From NCBI GenBank assembly GCA_003157385.1, contig PMJJ01000008.1, positions 2,130-42,441 on the forward strand: DNA of 40,312 nt. The letters run 5' to 3'. Both the position numbers and the translations under genes were made by a program. How positions within the stretch are numbered: position 1 is the first letter of the stretch; each line of letters opens with the position of its first letter. The notes under the pieces are model-generated. The model worked only from the letters and a program-made list of their open reading frames with translations. It ran no database searches and was not told where the DNA came from. Positions 33,972 to 40,312 of the stretch are shown here, piece by piece. Source of the DNA: Actinomycetota bacterium. GTDB taxonomy: Bacteria; Actinomycetota; Geothermincolia; Fen-727; Anoxymicrobiaceae.

Positions 33972-34349
33972 TCAGTAGCCCAGCTCTCGCAGGCGCTCGT
34001 CCGGGAGGCCGAAGTGGTGGGCTATCTCGTGGAGCACGACCTCGCGGACCACGTCGTCGATCTCTCTCCCGTTCTGTCGCGCGTACATCTCCACGGGCTG
34101 TCTGTATATGGTTATGTTATCAGGTAGGACCAGTGAGTATCCAAGGCCGCGCCTGGTCGGCGGCACCCCGTGGTAGAGCCCCAGCAGGGTCATCCCCCTG
34201 GCGCTTATGCCCAGCGTGCTGAGGTCCTCGGCGCTGGGGGCCTCCTCGACCATGACCCCGATGTTGCCCTCCTCGAGCGCCTTGGCGAAGTCATGAGGAA
34301 GGGTGTCGAGCACCTTCTGCACCTGCTCCTCGAAGGCGGCGCGGTCCAT
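33972..34349 (-). CDS. Small zincin metallopeptidase (minimal HExxH type)
   Basis: 125 residues from ATG 34349, which overlaps the MBL hydrolase stop by one base (TGATG). The zinc site is VLHEIAHHFGLPDERL, the HExxH plus downstream acid of the small zincin-like family (Zincin_1). GLYHGVPPTRRG and DNITIYRQPV are also typical of that family. Length is normal. The substrate is not known. It is translationally coupled to the MBL gene and 16 bp upstream of the flavoprotein gene. Confidence 0.88.
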   Translation of the reverse strand: MDRAAFEEQVQKVLDTLPHDFAKALEEGNIGVMVEEAPSAEDLSTLGISARGMTLLGLYHGVPPTRRGLGYSLVLPDNITIYRQPVEMYARQNGREIDDVVREVVLHEIAHHFGLPDERLRELGY

Positions 34350-34978
34350 CACTGCCCGGCGAGGAACGGGTTCGTGCGGCGCTCCAGGCCGACGGTCGTC
34401 GAGCCCATGTGGCCAGGGTAGATCCTGGTCTCCGGTTCCAGGACGAAGACGTGCTCTCGCACGGAGTTCATCAGCGCCTCGAAGTCGCCGCCCGGGAAAT
34501 CGGTGCGGCCGATGGAGCCGCGGAACACCAGGTCGCCGTCGAACAACGCGTCGTCGATAAGGAAGCTCACGCTTCCGGGCGAGTGGCCCGGCGTGTGCAG
34601 CACCTTGATCTCCAGCCCGGCCAGCTCGAGGGTCTGCCCTCCCGACAGAGGCTTCATGCCGGTGGGCTTGCGGAGGTCCTCGATTCCCAGCATCGCCAGC
34701 ATCGCCTGAGGCATCATCTCCAGGGCCTGTATCTCGATCTCGTGCAGGTAGACGTCGGCACCGGTGGCATCGGCCAGGTCGGCCGCTCCGGCGATGTGGT
34801 CGGGATGGGCGTGGGTGATGAGTATGGCCTCCAGCTTCAGCTCCTGGCTCTTGAGGAACTCGATGATCGCCTGGGTCCCCAGTCCGGCGTCGATGAGCAC
34901 GGAATCGTGTGAGCCCTCGTTCCACACCAGGTAACAGTTGGTGCCGAACGACAGGTCGGTGAAAGTCTCTATGTTCAA
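34349..34978 (-). CDS. MBL-fold metallohydrolase (glyoxalase II-like)
   Basis: 209 residues from TTG 34978 with GGAGGA 7 nt upstream. The metal site THAHPDHIAG gives HxHxDH, followed by HTPGHSPGSVSF, GDLVFRGSIGRTDFPGG, and the final His in YPGHMGSTT. These motifs fit the glyoxalase II / persulfide-hydrolase-like branch. Cytoplasmic. It likely hydrolyses a thioester or similar substrate. Exact specificity is not readable. It starts a five-gene run that ends at the VWA gene. Confidence 0.92.
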   Translation of the reverse strand: MNIETFTDLSFGTNCYLVWNEGSHDSVLIDAGLGTQAIIEFLKSQELKLEAILITHAHPDHIAGAADLADATGADVYLHEIEIQALEMMPQAMLAMLGIEDLRKPTGMKPLSGGQTLELAGLEIKVLHTPGHSPGSVSFLIDDALFDGDLVFRGSIGRTDFPGGDFEALMNSVREHVFVLEPETRIYPGHMGSTTVGLERRTNPFLAGQ

Positions 34979-35008
34979 GGCGAATCCTCCTATTCGGTAG
35001 CCCCCAGA

Positions 35009-35017
35009 AGTATAGCA
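35009..35017 (-). promoter_or_regulatory. Extended -10 promoter of the MBL hydrolase gene
   Basis: The minus strand reads TGCTATACT, an extended -10 (TGn plus TATACT). It gives a leader of about 25 nt with a strong ribosome site. No clear -35 is needed for this class. Confidence 0.55.
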
Positions 35018-35079
35018 AAACGCACCGCGAAGCCCATATCAGGCCGGGTAGGGATAAAGCATGCGCTCTAAGAGGTCAA

Positions 35080-35240
35080 CCGTCCGCACAAAACCGTCGG
35101 GACGCCTGCGCTACGACATGCACCACGGTCCTGTCACCATGGTGCGTTTTTCCCGACGCGGCCGGTTCTTGCTTCTCGCCTAGGGTTGGGCAAAGGCCGG
35201 TGTTACCCGGCCGGAGCAGTTAGCAAGAAGCAAGGACCCG
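35080..35240. other. Multi-hairpin intergenic region, possible structured RNA or bidirectional terminator
   Basis: Between yhaN and the MBL gene. Stem 1: CGTCGGGA (35095-35102) with TCCCGACG (35151-35158), enclosing a second hairpin GCACCACGGT (35120-35129) / ACCATGGTGC (35136-35145) with one mismatch. Stem 2: CTTGCTTCT (35168-35176) with AGAAGCAAG (35226-35234), enclosing a perfect GGCCGG-TGTTAC-CCGGCC hairpin (35195-35212). T runs follow hairpins on both strands (GTTTTT on plus, GGTTTTG on minus). No Rfam-type family was recognised by eye. Confidence 0.5.
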
Positions 35241-35266
35241 CCACGCTGATCTCGAGGACTTCGAGC

Positions 35267-37429
35267 TCAGCCCAGGTCGATCAGGTGCACGCCATCGGTC
35301 AAGTCATCATAGCGGTCGGTGCAGGTGAACACCAGCACCTGCTCTTCGGAGGCGACCTCCTTGAGAAAGTCCCAGAGCAGGGCGAGCCTGTCCTCGTCAA
35401 AGTATGAGAACGAGTCGTCGAATATCAATGGCGGCTTGCGTCCCCTGGAGAGCAGGTCTACCAGCTCCAGCCGGGCGGAGAGATAGAGCTGGCTGGCGGT
35501 GCCCTTGCTGAGGGTGCTCAGAAGCTCGTCCGCCCCTATGGTGTCGCCCTTCTCGGGCGAGTAGACCGAGATGGCCAGGTCGCTCTCGCTGACCTCGACG
35601 TCCTGGTAGCGCCCGCCGGTCAGACGGGCGAAGGTGCGGCCCACGCTCTCGGCGAGCACCGGCACGGCCGAGGCGAGCATCTCGCCCGAGGCCTGGCGCA
35701 TGCAGTCGCGCGCCAAAGTGTAGACGCGCAGGCGCCGCCGGGCCGACTGCTCAGCCTCCCACAGCCAGGTCACTATCTCCTCGATCTTGGCCGCCTCCTC
35801 GGGGTCGGAGGCCGTCTTTATCAGGTGGAACGACAGGCCGTCACGCTCTGTGGCCAGCTCATCGACCTCGCGGGCCAGCGACTTCAGCTCGCGGCCCAGC
35901 GCCTCGAGCTTGTCGGGGGCGACACGGTAGGCCTCGATCTCCTCTATTGTCTCCTCGCAGGCGGACACGTCGAGGGCGGCCTTGCGGCGCTCCACCACGA
36001 GCTGCTTGAACGACCTTCCGCCCAGCAGCGCCTTGAGGGCCGCCGCCGCTTCCTTGCGCTCCGCCATCAGGTCCTCGAAATCGTCGAACCTGTCGAAGAA
36101 CTCATCGGCGTCCTTGCATCCGACAGATTCCAGGAACTCGACCTCGCGGTCCTCCAGCTTGGCCACCTCCGCCTCGGCCCGGCTGAGGGGCTCCTCCAGC
36201 GACTCGGTCTTCCCGGTCTCCTCTGTCGCGACAGGGTTAGCCGCCCTGTCCCGGGCAAGCATGTAGGCGCCCGCGGCAAGCGCCAGCGCCGCGGGCAACG
36301 CGATGGCGAACAGGCCTGCGTTGACCGCGCTGCCTAGCGCGATGGCAAGCACCAGAAGAACCACCCCGGCCGCCAGGCAGCCGATCGCCAGCCGCCGCGA
36401 GCCCTGCTTGACCGGCTCGGGCTCAGGCTCCGGCTCCGGCTCGGGCTCTTCCGCCTCCTGCGCCAGGTCCGCGCGCAGCGAATCCAGCGACTCGCGCACC
36501 CCGATCGCGCGGCGCAGTTCGGCCGCCGCACCTGGGTCGAGGTCGCGGAAGCCATCAAAGCGAGCGTCGATCTCGGCGTCCAACTTCTCCAGCTTCACGC
36601 CGGCCTCGCGCGCACGGTCGGCGGCGTCGAAGCGGTTGCTGGACTCGTTCAGCTTGCGGGCGGCATCCGATAGCCGGTGGTTTTTCTCTATGAGCTCCGA
36701 GAGGTCGGCGACCCTTGCCGACTTCTGCTCGATCGCGCGCTGGACCTCGGCGAGCCTCGTCTCCTGCTCGTCGAAGTCGCTGCTGGAGAGCGTCAGGTCT
36801 TTCTGTCGCGTCATATAAACCTCTCGCTCCTCCTGCAGGCGCTTTATCGTGCCCGGGTTGTTGGTCGGCCGCTCCAGCCCGCGCTTGAGCTCGTCGACCT
36901 CGGCGCTGAGCTCCTTGACGGCGCGCTCCATCACCGCGCTCTCGTTGCTGCCCACGACTATCTCGCGCAGCATGGCAGCGAGCTTCTTCGCGCCACCGTC
37001 CTCCCCCAGGCTCACCATCTGGTCGTGGGTGACGCAGGCGGTACGCAGGTAGAGCGACGGGTCGCGGAAGCCAAGCGCGTCGGCTATCTTGGAGTCGACC
37101 GCGCGGGCGCTGCCCAGCCGCTTGGCGTCGCCGGGCTGCTCCAGGTAGACCTTACCCTCGCCGAAGTCCTTGACCAGCCTGTACTCGCCGTCGTCATCGG
37201 TGAACTCGAGCATCACGAACGGCTCGCGCGACGAGCCCCAGCGCCTGTGCGCCCTGCCCTTAGCGGTGGAGGCGCCAGCCTTCTCGAACATCGCGGCCAG
37301 CAGCGCCCGCACTATGGTGGACTTGCCCGACTCGTTCGGCCCGCGGATGAGGTTCAAGCCGGGAGCGAACTCGATGTCGACGTCGGCGAACCTGCGGAAG
37401 TGCTCGGCGTGCAGCCGCTTCAATCGCAT
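35267..37429 (-). CDS. yhaN: Rad50/SbcC-like AAA ATPase YhaN
   Basis: 720 residues from ATG 37429. Residues 1-45 hold MRLKRLHAEHFRRFADVDIEF-type opening and Walker A GPNESGKST (30-38). Long coiled coils follow. In the middle are a Glu-Pro repeat and two hydrophobic stretches (about 350-395: LAIGCLAAGVVLLVLAIAL and LFAIALPAALALAAGAYML), so it may touch the membrane as known for YhaN proteins. The C-terminal part holds the ABC signature region (LSTLSKGTASQLYLSARLE) and Walker B PLIFDDSFSYFDE. It overlaps yhaO by 10 nt. Together they resemble SbcCD/Mre11-Rad50. Confidence 0.92.
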   Translation of the reverse strand: MRLKRLHAEHFRRFADVDIEFAPGLNLIRGPNESGKSTIVRALLAAMFEKAGASTAKGRAHRRWGSSREPFVMLEFTDDDGEYRLVKDFGEGKVYLEQPGDAKRLGSARAVDSKIADALGFRDPSLYLRTACVTHDQMVSLGEDGGAKKLAAMLREIVVGSNESAVMERAVKELSAEVDELKRGLERPTNNPGTIKRLQEEREVYMTRQKDLTLSSSDFDEQETRLAEVQRAIEQKSARVADLSELIEKNHRLSDAARKLNESSNRFDAADRAREAGVKLEKLDAEIDARFDGFRDLDPGAAAELRRAIGVRESLDSLRADLAQEAEEPEPEPEPEPEPVKQGSRRLAIGCLAAGVVLLVLAIALGSAVNAGLFAIALPAALALAAGAYMLARDRAANPVATEETGKTESLEEPLSRAEAEVAKLEDREVEFLESVGCKDADEFFDRFDDFEDLMAERKEAAAALKALLGGRSFKQLVVERRKAALDVSACEETIEEIEAYRVAPDKLEALGRELKSLAREVDELATERDGLSFHLIKTASDPEEAAKIEEIVTWLWEAEQSARRRLRVYTLARDCMRQASGEMLASAVPVLAESVGRTFARLTGGRYQDVEVSESDLAISVYSPEKGDTIGADELLSTLSKGTASQLYLSARLELVDLLSRGRKPPLIFDDSFSYFDEDRLALLWDFLKEVASEEQVLVFTCTDRYDDLTDGVHLIDLG
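36414..36449 (-). repeat. Six tandem 6-bp units encoding a Glu-Pro run in YhaN
   Basis: Units of the form GGCTCN, in frame, encode alternating Pro and Glu just before the first hydrophobic segment. The unit length is a multiple of three, so slippage would change linker length without breaking the frame. Confidence 0.8.
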
Positions 37430-38541
37430 GGGGCATCACCGCCCAGTAGCATGGCCAGCCCGATCTGCATCGCGTCGGTGATCTCGTCCTTCTCGGATTC
37501 CGATGCGCCGCCGATCATGTCCTGTAACGCCTGGAGATAGATACGCGCGGGCGACCCCTCAGGGTAAGCAACAGGCTCCAGCGTCGAGGGGGCGGCCCAG
37601 GAGCGGTCGGTGAGCGAAATGTGGAAGAAGCTGTCCGCGAGCGGCGCCACGACCTCTTCCATGTCGGGATAGCCGGGGCGCCTCGCGCCTTCTATCACGA
37701 TGTGAAGCACCTTCTCCATGTCCGCCCTGGACTCGATCATCGCCGCGAGCCCGGCCGCGCCGGCGTCCTCGGCCTTGATGGTGAGCTCCTCGTAGGAGCG
37801 CTTGCCGATCCTGACAGGCTGGACCTTCACCGTGGTCTCGTCGATCTCGACCAGCAGCACGTTGCCGAAGTCGCCCTTCTGCACCCTGACCATGTCGGGG
37901 CTGCCGGGATAGAACGCGGTGACGTCGCCGGCCGACTTGTCGGACAGGGAATGGTAATGGCCCAGCGCGATGTAATCGAGGCCGCTTGCCGCGATCTGCG
38001 CGGGCGTAACCACGTAGGTGTCGTCCACCACGTCCGGGATCTCGAAGCTCGCGTGAAGCATGCCCAGGCGCCACCGGCTCTGGTCAGCGGCGTCGAGGCC
38101 CGCCAGCGGGTATTTGTTGGCGAACGGCTTCACGTTGGCGTTGCCGTAGACCACGCAGTCCAGCTCGGGGAACCTGGCCGGGAGCATCTCCTCGCTCTTG
38201 AAGACCGTGAGGTTGTCCATCTCGGCGAACTCGGCGGCCCGCCAGATGGAGCGTTCGCCGTAAGGGTCGTGCGTGCCCGGCGAGACGACCACGGGGATCC
38301 CGACAGCGGCCAGGTCGTGGAAGCGGTAGGCCACCCGGCCCAGCAGGGACCGCGACACGCTGGCCGAATCGAACAGATCGCCGGCGATGAGCACCAGGTC
38401 GACCCGCTCGCGTATCGCGAGGTTCACGGTATCATCGAAGGCCTGCAGAAGCTGCGCCCTCTGGTACTCGCCTTTGCGACCGAGACCCAGGAACTTGGCC
38501 CCCAGGTGTACGTCGGCGGTATGAAGGATCTTCAGCGGCAT
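37420..38541 (-). CDS. yhaO: SbcD/Mre11-like metallophosphoesterase YhaO
   Basis: 373 residues from ATG 38541. Calcineurin-type phosphoesterase motifs are in order: ILHTADVHLGAKF, LVLIAGDLFDSASVS, VVVSPGTHDPYGE (GTHD in place of the usual GNHD), and DYIALGHYHSLS. It would be the nuclease partner of the YhaN ATPase, acting on DNA ends or blocked DNA. The 3' end overlaps yhaN by 10 nt. An extended -10 promoter lies about 70 bp upstream. Confidence 0.93.
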   Translation of the reverse strand: MPLKILHTADVHLGAKFLGLGRKGEYQRAQLLQAFDDTVNLAIRERVDLVLIAGDLFDSASVSRSLLGRVAYRFHDLAAVGIPVVVSPGTHDPYGERSIWRAAEFAEMDNLTVFKSEEMLPARFPELDCVVYGNANVKPFANKYPLAGLDAADQSRWRLGMLHASFEIPDVVDDTYVVTPAQIAASGLDYIALGHYHSLSDKSAGDVTAFYPGSPDMVRVQKGDFGNVLLVEIDETTVKVQPVRIGKRSYEELTIKAEDAGAAGLAAMIESRADMEKVLHIVIEGARRPGYPDMEEVVAPLADSFFHISLTDRSWAAPSTLEPVAYPEGSPARIYLQALQDMIGGASESEKDEITDAMQIGLAMLLGGDAPCD

Positions 38542-38609
38542 GTCAGTCCGTCCGGTCCGGCCACACAGGTGGCGCTGGTCGCGTCGTCCTCGGGGTGTTA
38601 CCAGCAGTG

Positions 38610-38618
38610 ATTATAACA
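38610..38618 (-). promoter_or_regulatory. Extended -10 promoter of yhaO-yhaN
   Basis: The minus strand reads TGTTATAAT, a perfect TATAAT with an upstream TGn. No convincing -35 is present. The leader would be about 60 nt. Confidence 0.5.
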
Positions 38619-38664
38619 GAGGGGCCTGACAGACTTGCGGGGGAACCGATCCCGCCACGCTTGC

Positions 38665-39009
38665 CTAGCGGCGCCGCCCGCGCAGCGGGCTGTGGCAGAA
38701 CTGGCAGGTCTCGAACCCCGATGGGACGGACTGCCCGCATCCCGGGCAACGGACTATCTCCGGCATGTCGTAGTGGTGACCCGCGCCGTAGCGGATTCTG
38801 CGGTGCCGTTCGCCGGACAGCCTGAAGTATGCCCAGGCGGCGCCCAGCCCGATCGGGCCCGTTGCCAGTCCGATGACAAGCCAGAGCGTGTAGTTCTCGC
38901 CGTTGGTGCGCGCCATCGCGGCAGCGGAGTACCCGCAGAATATCCACAGGATTATCCCGCACGAGACGAGCGCCGCTACCATGATGGTGTTAGTTGCCGC
39001 GAAGTTCAT
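38665..39009 (-). CDS. Two-helix membrane protein with C-terminal zinc ribbon
   Basis: 114 residues from ATG 39009. Two membrane helices lie at about 8-30 and 42-64 (MVAALVSCGIILWIFCGYSAA, LWLVIGLATGPIGLGAAWAYF). They are followed by a basic linker and a zinc ribbon CPGCGQSVPSGFETCQFCHSP. The ribbon should be cytoplasmic if the basic linker stays inside. No function is known. It follows the repeat-protein gene by 12 bp, so the two are probably co-transcribed. Confidence 0.75.
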   Translation of the reverse strand: MNFAATNTIMVAALVSCGIILWIFCGYSAAAMARTNGENYTLWLVIGLATGPIGLGAAWAYFRLSGERHRRIRYGAGHHYDMPEIVRCPGCGQSVPSGFETCQFCHSPLRGRRR

Positions 39010-39021
39010 TACTTCTCCTCT

Positions 39022-39879
39022 TCAGGCGCCCTCGCCCTCGAAGCGGGCGCCCGTGACACGAACCGTGCACGATTCGAAGGAGCCGAGGCCCGGGATTTCG
39101 ACGGCGACCACGAGGGAGACCCCGTCGAAAGCGCCTTCATCGGCCCCTCTCTGGATGATATCAGCCAGGAGCGAACGGTCAAGGTGTTTCATCACTCCGA
39201 GGTAGAAGTCGGGGTATTCGTTGAAGATGCCCGCGAAGAAGGCGGGGTCGAGCGTCCTGACCAGGTCCGTTATCCACTCGCGGTTCCCCTCCAGCACTTC
39301 GCTCACGACGGCATGGTCGTAGAGCCCCATTACCTGCGTCGCGAACTCGACGTTGTCGTTGATCATCGTGGCCACCGCCACCGGGTCCAGGTGCCCGACC
39401 AGCCGGCTGACCCAGTCGATCGTGCCGTTTGCGACCGCCGCGAAGCTGCGCGGGTTGAGCGCGTTGGTGACCTTGACCATGAACTCGGGGATGTTGTTCA
39501 TAACCTCGGCGATCATCTCGGGGTTCAGGTTCTGCATGAACCCCAGGATGAAATCAGGGTTCTGGCTCGAGGCGCGCGCGATGACCGCCGGGTCGAGCTG
39601 GGTCATTATCTCCTCGAAGAACTTGGGGTTCTCGTTGACCGTGTTCGATATGACCTCGGTGGACAACTCGCCCAGCAGGCGCGCGTAGAACTCGGGGTTC
39701 TCGTTGAACGCCTCCGCGAGCACCTTGGGTGACAGCGTCGACAGCGTCCCCGAGATCATCTCCTCGCTGGACATGATCTTGCCCGCCGCCGCCCCCATCG
39801 CCTTGAGGACTTTCTTGCTGGTGGTCGGCTCGGGAGGCTTCGGCTCGGTTCCTTGCTTTTCTTTCTTGTCTTCCGGCAT
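39022..39879 (-). CDS. Protein of tandem 23-residue helical repeats, family not recognised
   Basis: 285 residues from ATG 39879. Residues 1-22 are charged and Pro-rich and 23-48 are a linker. Residues 49-232 form eight repeats of exactly 23 residues, with a degenerate ninth at 233-255. Consensus: L-(S/D/N)-P-x-x-(V/I/F)-A-x-x-(x)3-N-P-(E/D)-F-(x)6, ending before the next L-D-P. Each unit looks like two short helices, so the whole may be a small solenoid. The last 30 residues look beta-rich (LVVAVEIPGLGSF, CTVRVTG). No signal peptide or membrane segment. Flanked by a cysteine-rich ferredoxin gene upstream and the zinc-ribbon protein downstream, same strand. Confidence 0.8.
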   Translation of the reverse strand: MPEDKKEKQGTEPKPPEPTTSKKVLKAMGAAAGKIMSSEEMISGTLSTLSPKVLAEAFNENPEFYARLLGELSTEVISNTVNENPKFFEEIMTQLDPAVIARASSQNPDFILGFMQNLNPEMIAEVMNNIPEFMVKVTNALNPRSFAAVANGTIDWVSRLVGHLDPVAVATMINDNVEFATQVMGLYDHAVVSEVLEGNREWITDLVRTLDPAFFAGIFNEYPDFYLGVMKHLDRSLLADIIQRGADEGAFDGVSLVVAVEIPGLGSFESCTVRVTGARFEGEGA

Positions 39880-39906
39880 AGCTCCTCTTATATGTGTCGT
39901 GGTGTC

Positions 39907-40312
39907 TTACGCTTTACGCTCCTCTACAATCTTCACGATATCCAGCGGTTCGCCCTTCGACGGGTCCAGCACCAGCTCGATCGCTCCCACCTCGCACGCG
40001 CCCTCGCAGACCCCGCAGCCCATGCACTTGTCCTCGAGCACCACCGCCACGTCGTCCGTCTCGATCGCGAAGAACGGGCAGAGCTCGGCGCAGTCGCCGC
40101 AGCCGGTGCAATCGTCGGACATTTCCGCGCGGAAGCCGCTCGCGCAGACCATCGGCAGGTGCACGGCGTTCCAGACCTGCATCGCCAGGCAACAGCAGGA
40201 GCAGCAGTTGCAGATGGCGAAGAAGCGCCCTCCGGCCACGTCCTTGAAGAACGCGTTGTGCACGTGGCCCCGCTTGTGCTCGGCCCGCAGTATCTCGACC
40301 GCCTCGTCCTGG
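39907..40312 (-). CDS. Cysteine-rich 2[4Fe-4S] ferredoxin-type protein, 5' end missing
   Basis: The frame is open to the window end (EAVEILRAEHKRGHVHN reads in frame before the first internal GTG), so the true start lies beyond 40312. Seen: a hydrophobic Cys cluster ICNCCSCCC, then two ferredoxin motifs, CTGCGDCAELCPFFA and CMGCGVCEGACEVGA. The combination is known from uncharacterised anaerobe redox proteins. Role and partner are not readable here. It lies 27 bp upstream of the 23-residue repeat protein gene on the same strand. Confidence 0.85.
   Translation of the reverse strand, partial: QDEAVEILRAEHKRGHVHNAFFKDVAGGRFFAICNCCSCCCLAMQVWNAVHLPMVCASGFRAEMSDDCTGCGDCAELCPFFAIETDDVAVVLEDKCMGCGVCEGACEVGAIELVLDPSKGEPLDIVKIVEERKA

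Noticed and set aside
1-40312. CRISPR arrays, rRNA genes, transposase or phage genes
   Set aside because: None was seen on either strand. The only repeats are the hairpin elements and short motifs listed.

Overview
The window looks like a chromosomal fragment of a GC-rich anaerobic bacterium with a Gram-positive type envelope, most plausibly a deep-branching actinobacterial-type lineage. This placement is an inference. It rests on a 3D-domain secreted protein, an L,D-transpeptidase with a VanW-type N-terminal region, a YhaN/YhaO pair, a TatA-TatC pair, heavy use of TTG start codons, and a lifestyle built on H2, Rnf-type redox proteins and selenium. There are no rRNA genes, CRISPR arrays or transposase genes.

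Layout. 1-3064: envelope genes (5' part of an L,D-transpeptidase on the minus strand, a HEAT-repeat protein, a secreted 3D-domain protein). 3303-10998: a minus-strand run made of a CocE-type hydrolase, a CrtI-like FAD oxidoreductase, a nitroreductase, a DUF362 ferredoxin protein and a DnaQ-DinG helicase. It is flanked on both sides by copies of one hairpin-bearing repeat, in opposite orientation. 11308-16424: hydrogenase maturation operon (M52 protease, hypF, hypC, hypD, hypE; no hypA or hypB here). 16618-22362: the structural hydrogenase operon, encoding a Tat-exported small subunit, a large subunit, a four-helix membrane protein of unknown family, RnfC and RnfD, closed by a strong terminator. 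22805-29731 (plus strand): a complete selenocysteine locus (DUF3343 protein, selD, yedF, selA, selB, tRNA-Sec) followed by a LysR regulator and a MobB-like P-loop protein. 29809-40312 (minus strand): tatC, tatA, a VWA (CoxE-like) protein, a MoxR ATPase, an iron-sulfur flavoprotein, a small zincin, an MBL hydrolase, yhaN, yhaO, a zinc-ribbon membrane protein, a protein made of 23-residue repeats, and a cysteine-rich ferredoxin cut by the window end.

How the genes fit together. The hydrogenase core would be exported folded by Tat after Hyp-dependent NiFe insertion and C-terminal cleavage by the M52 protease. It is encoded with only two Rnf subunits: RnfD, a membrane flavoprotein, and RnfC, a cytoplasmic NAD(H)- and Fe-S-binding subunit. 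This suggests an unusual membrane-spanning H2:NAD(P)+ or H2:ferredoxin oxidoreductase that lacks RnfA, B, E and G. It is the best candidate for an undescribed system in the window. The neighbouring selenium locus would supply selenophosphate and Sec-tRNA for selenoproteins encoded elsewhere, since none is seen here.

Other notable signals: probable leaderless mRNAs at the DUF3343 gene and selA (a TATAAT box exactly 9 nt before an ATG with no Shine-Dalgarno), a multi-hairpin intergenic region at 35080-35240, and a solenoid-like protein with at least eight exact-length 23-residue repeats.
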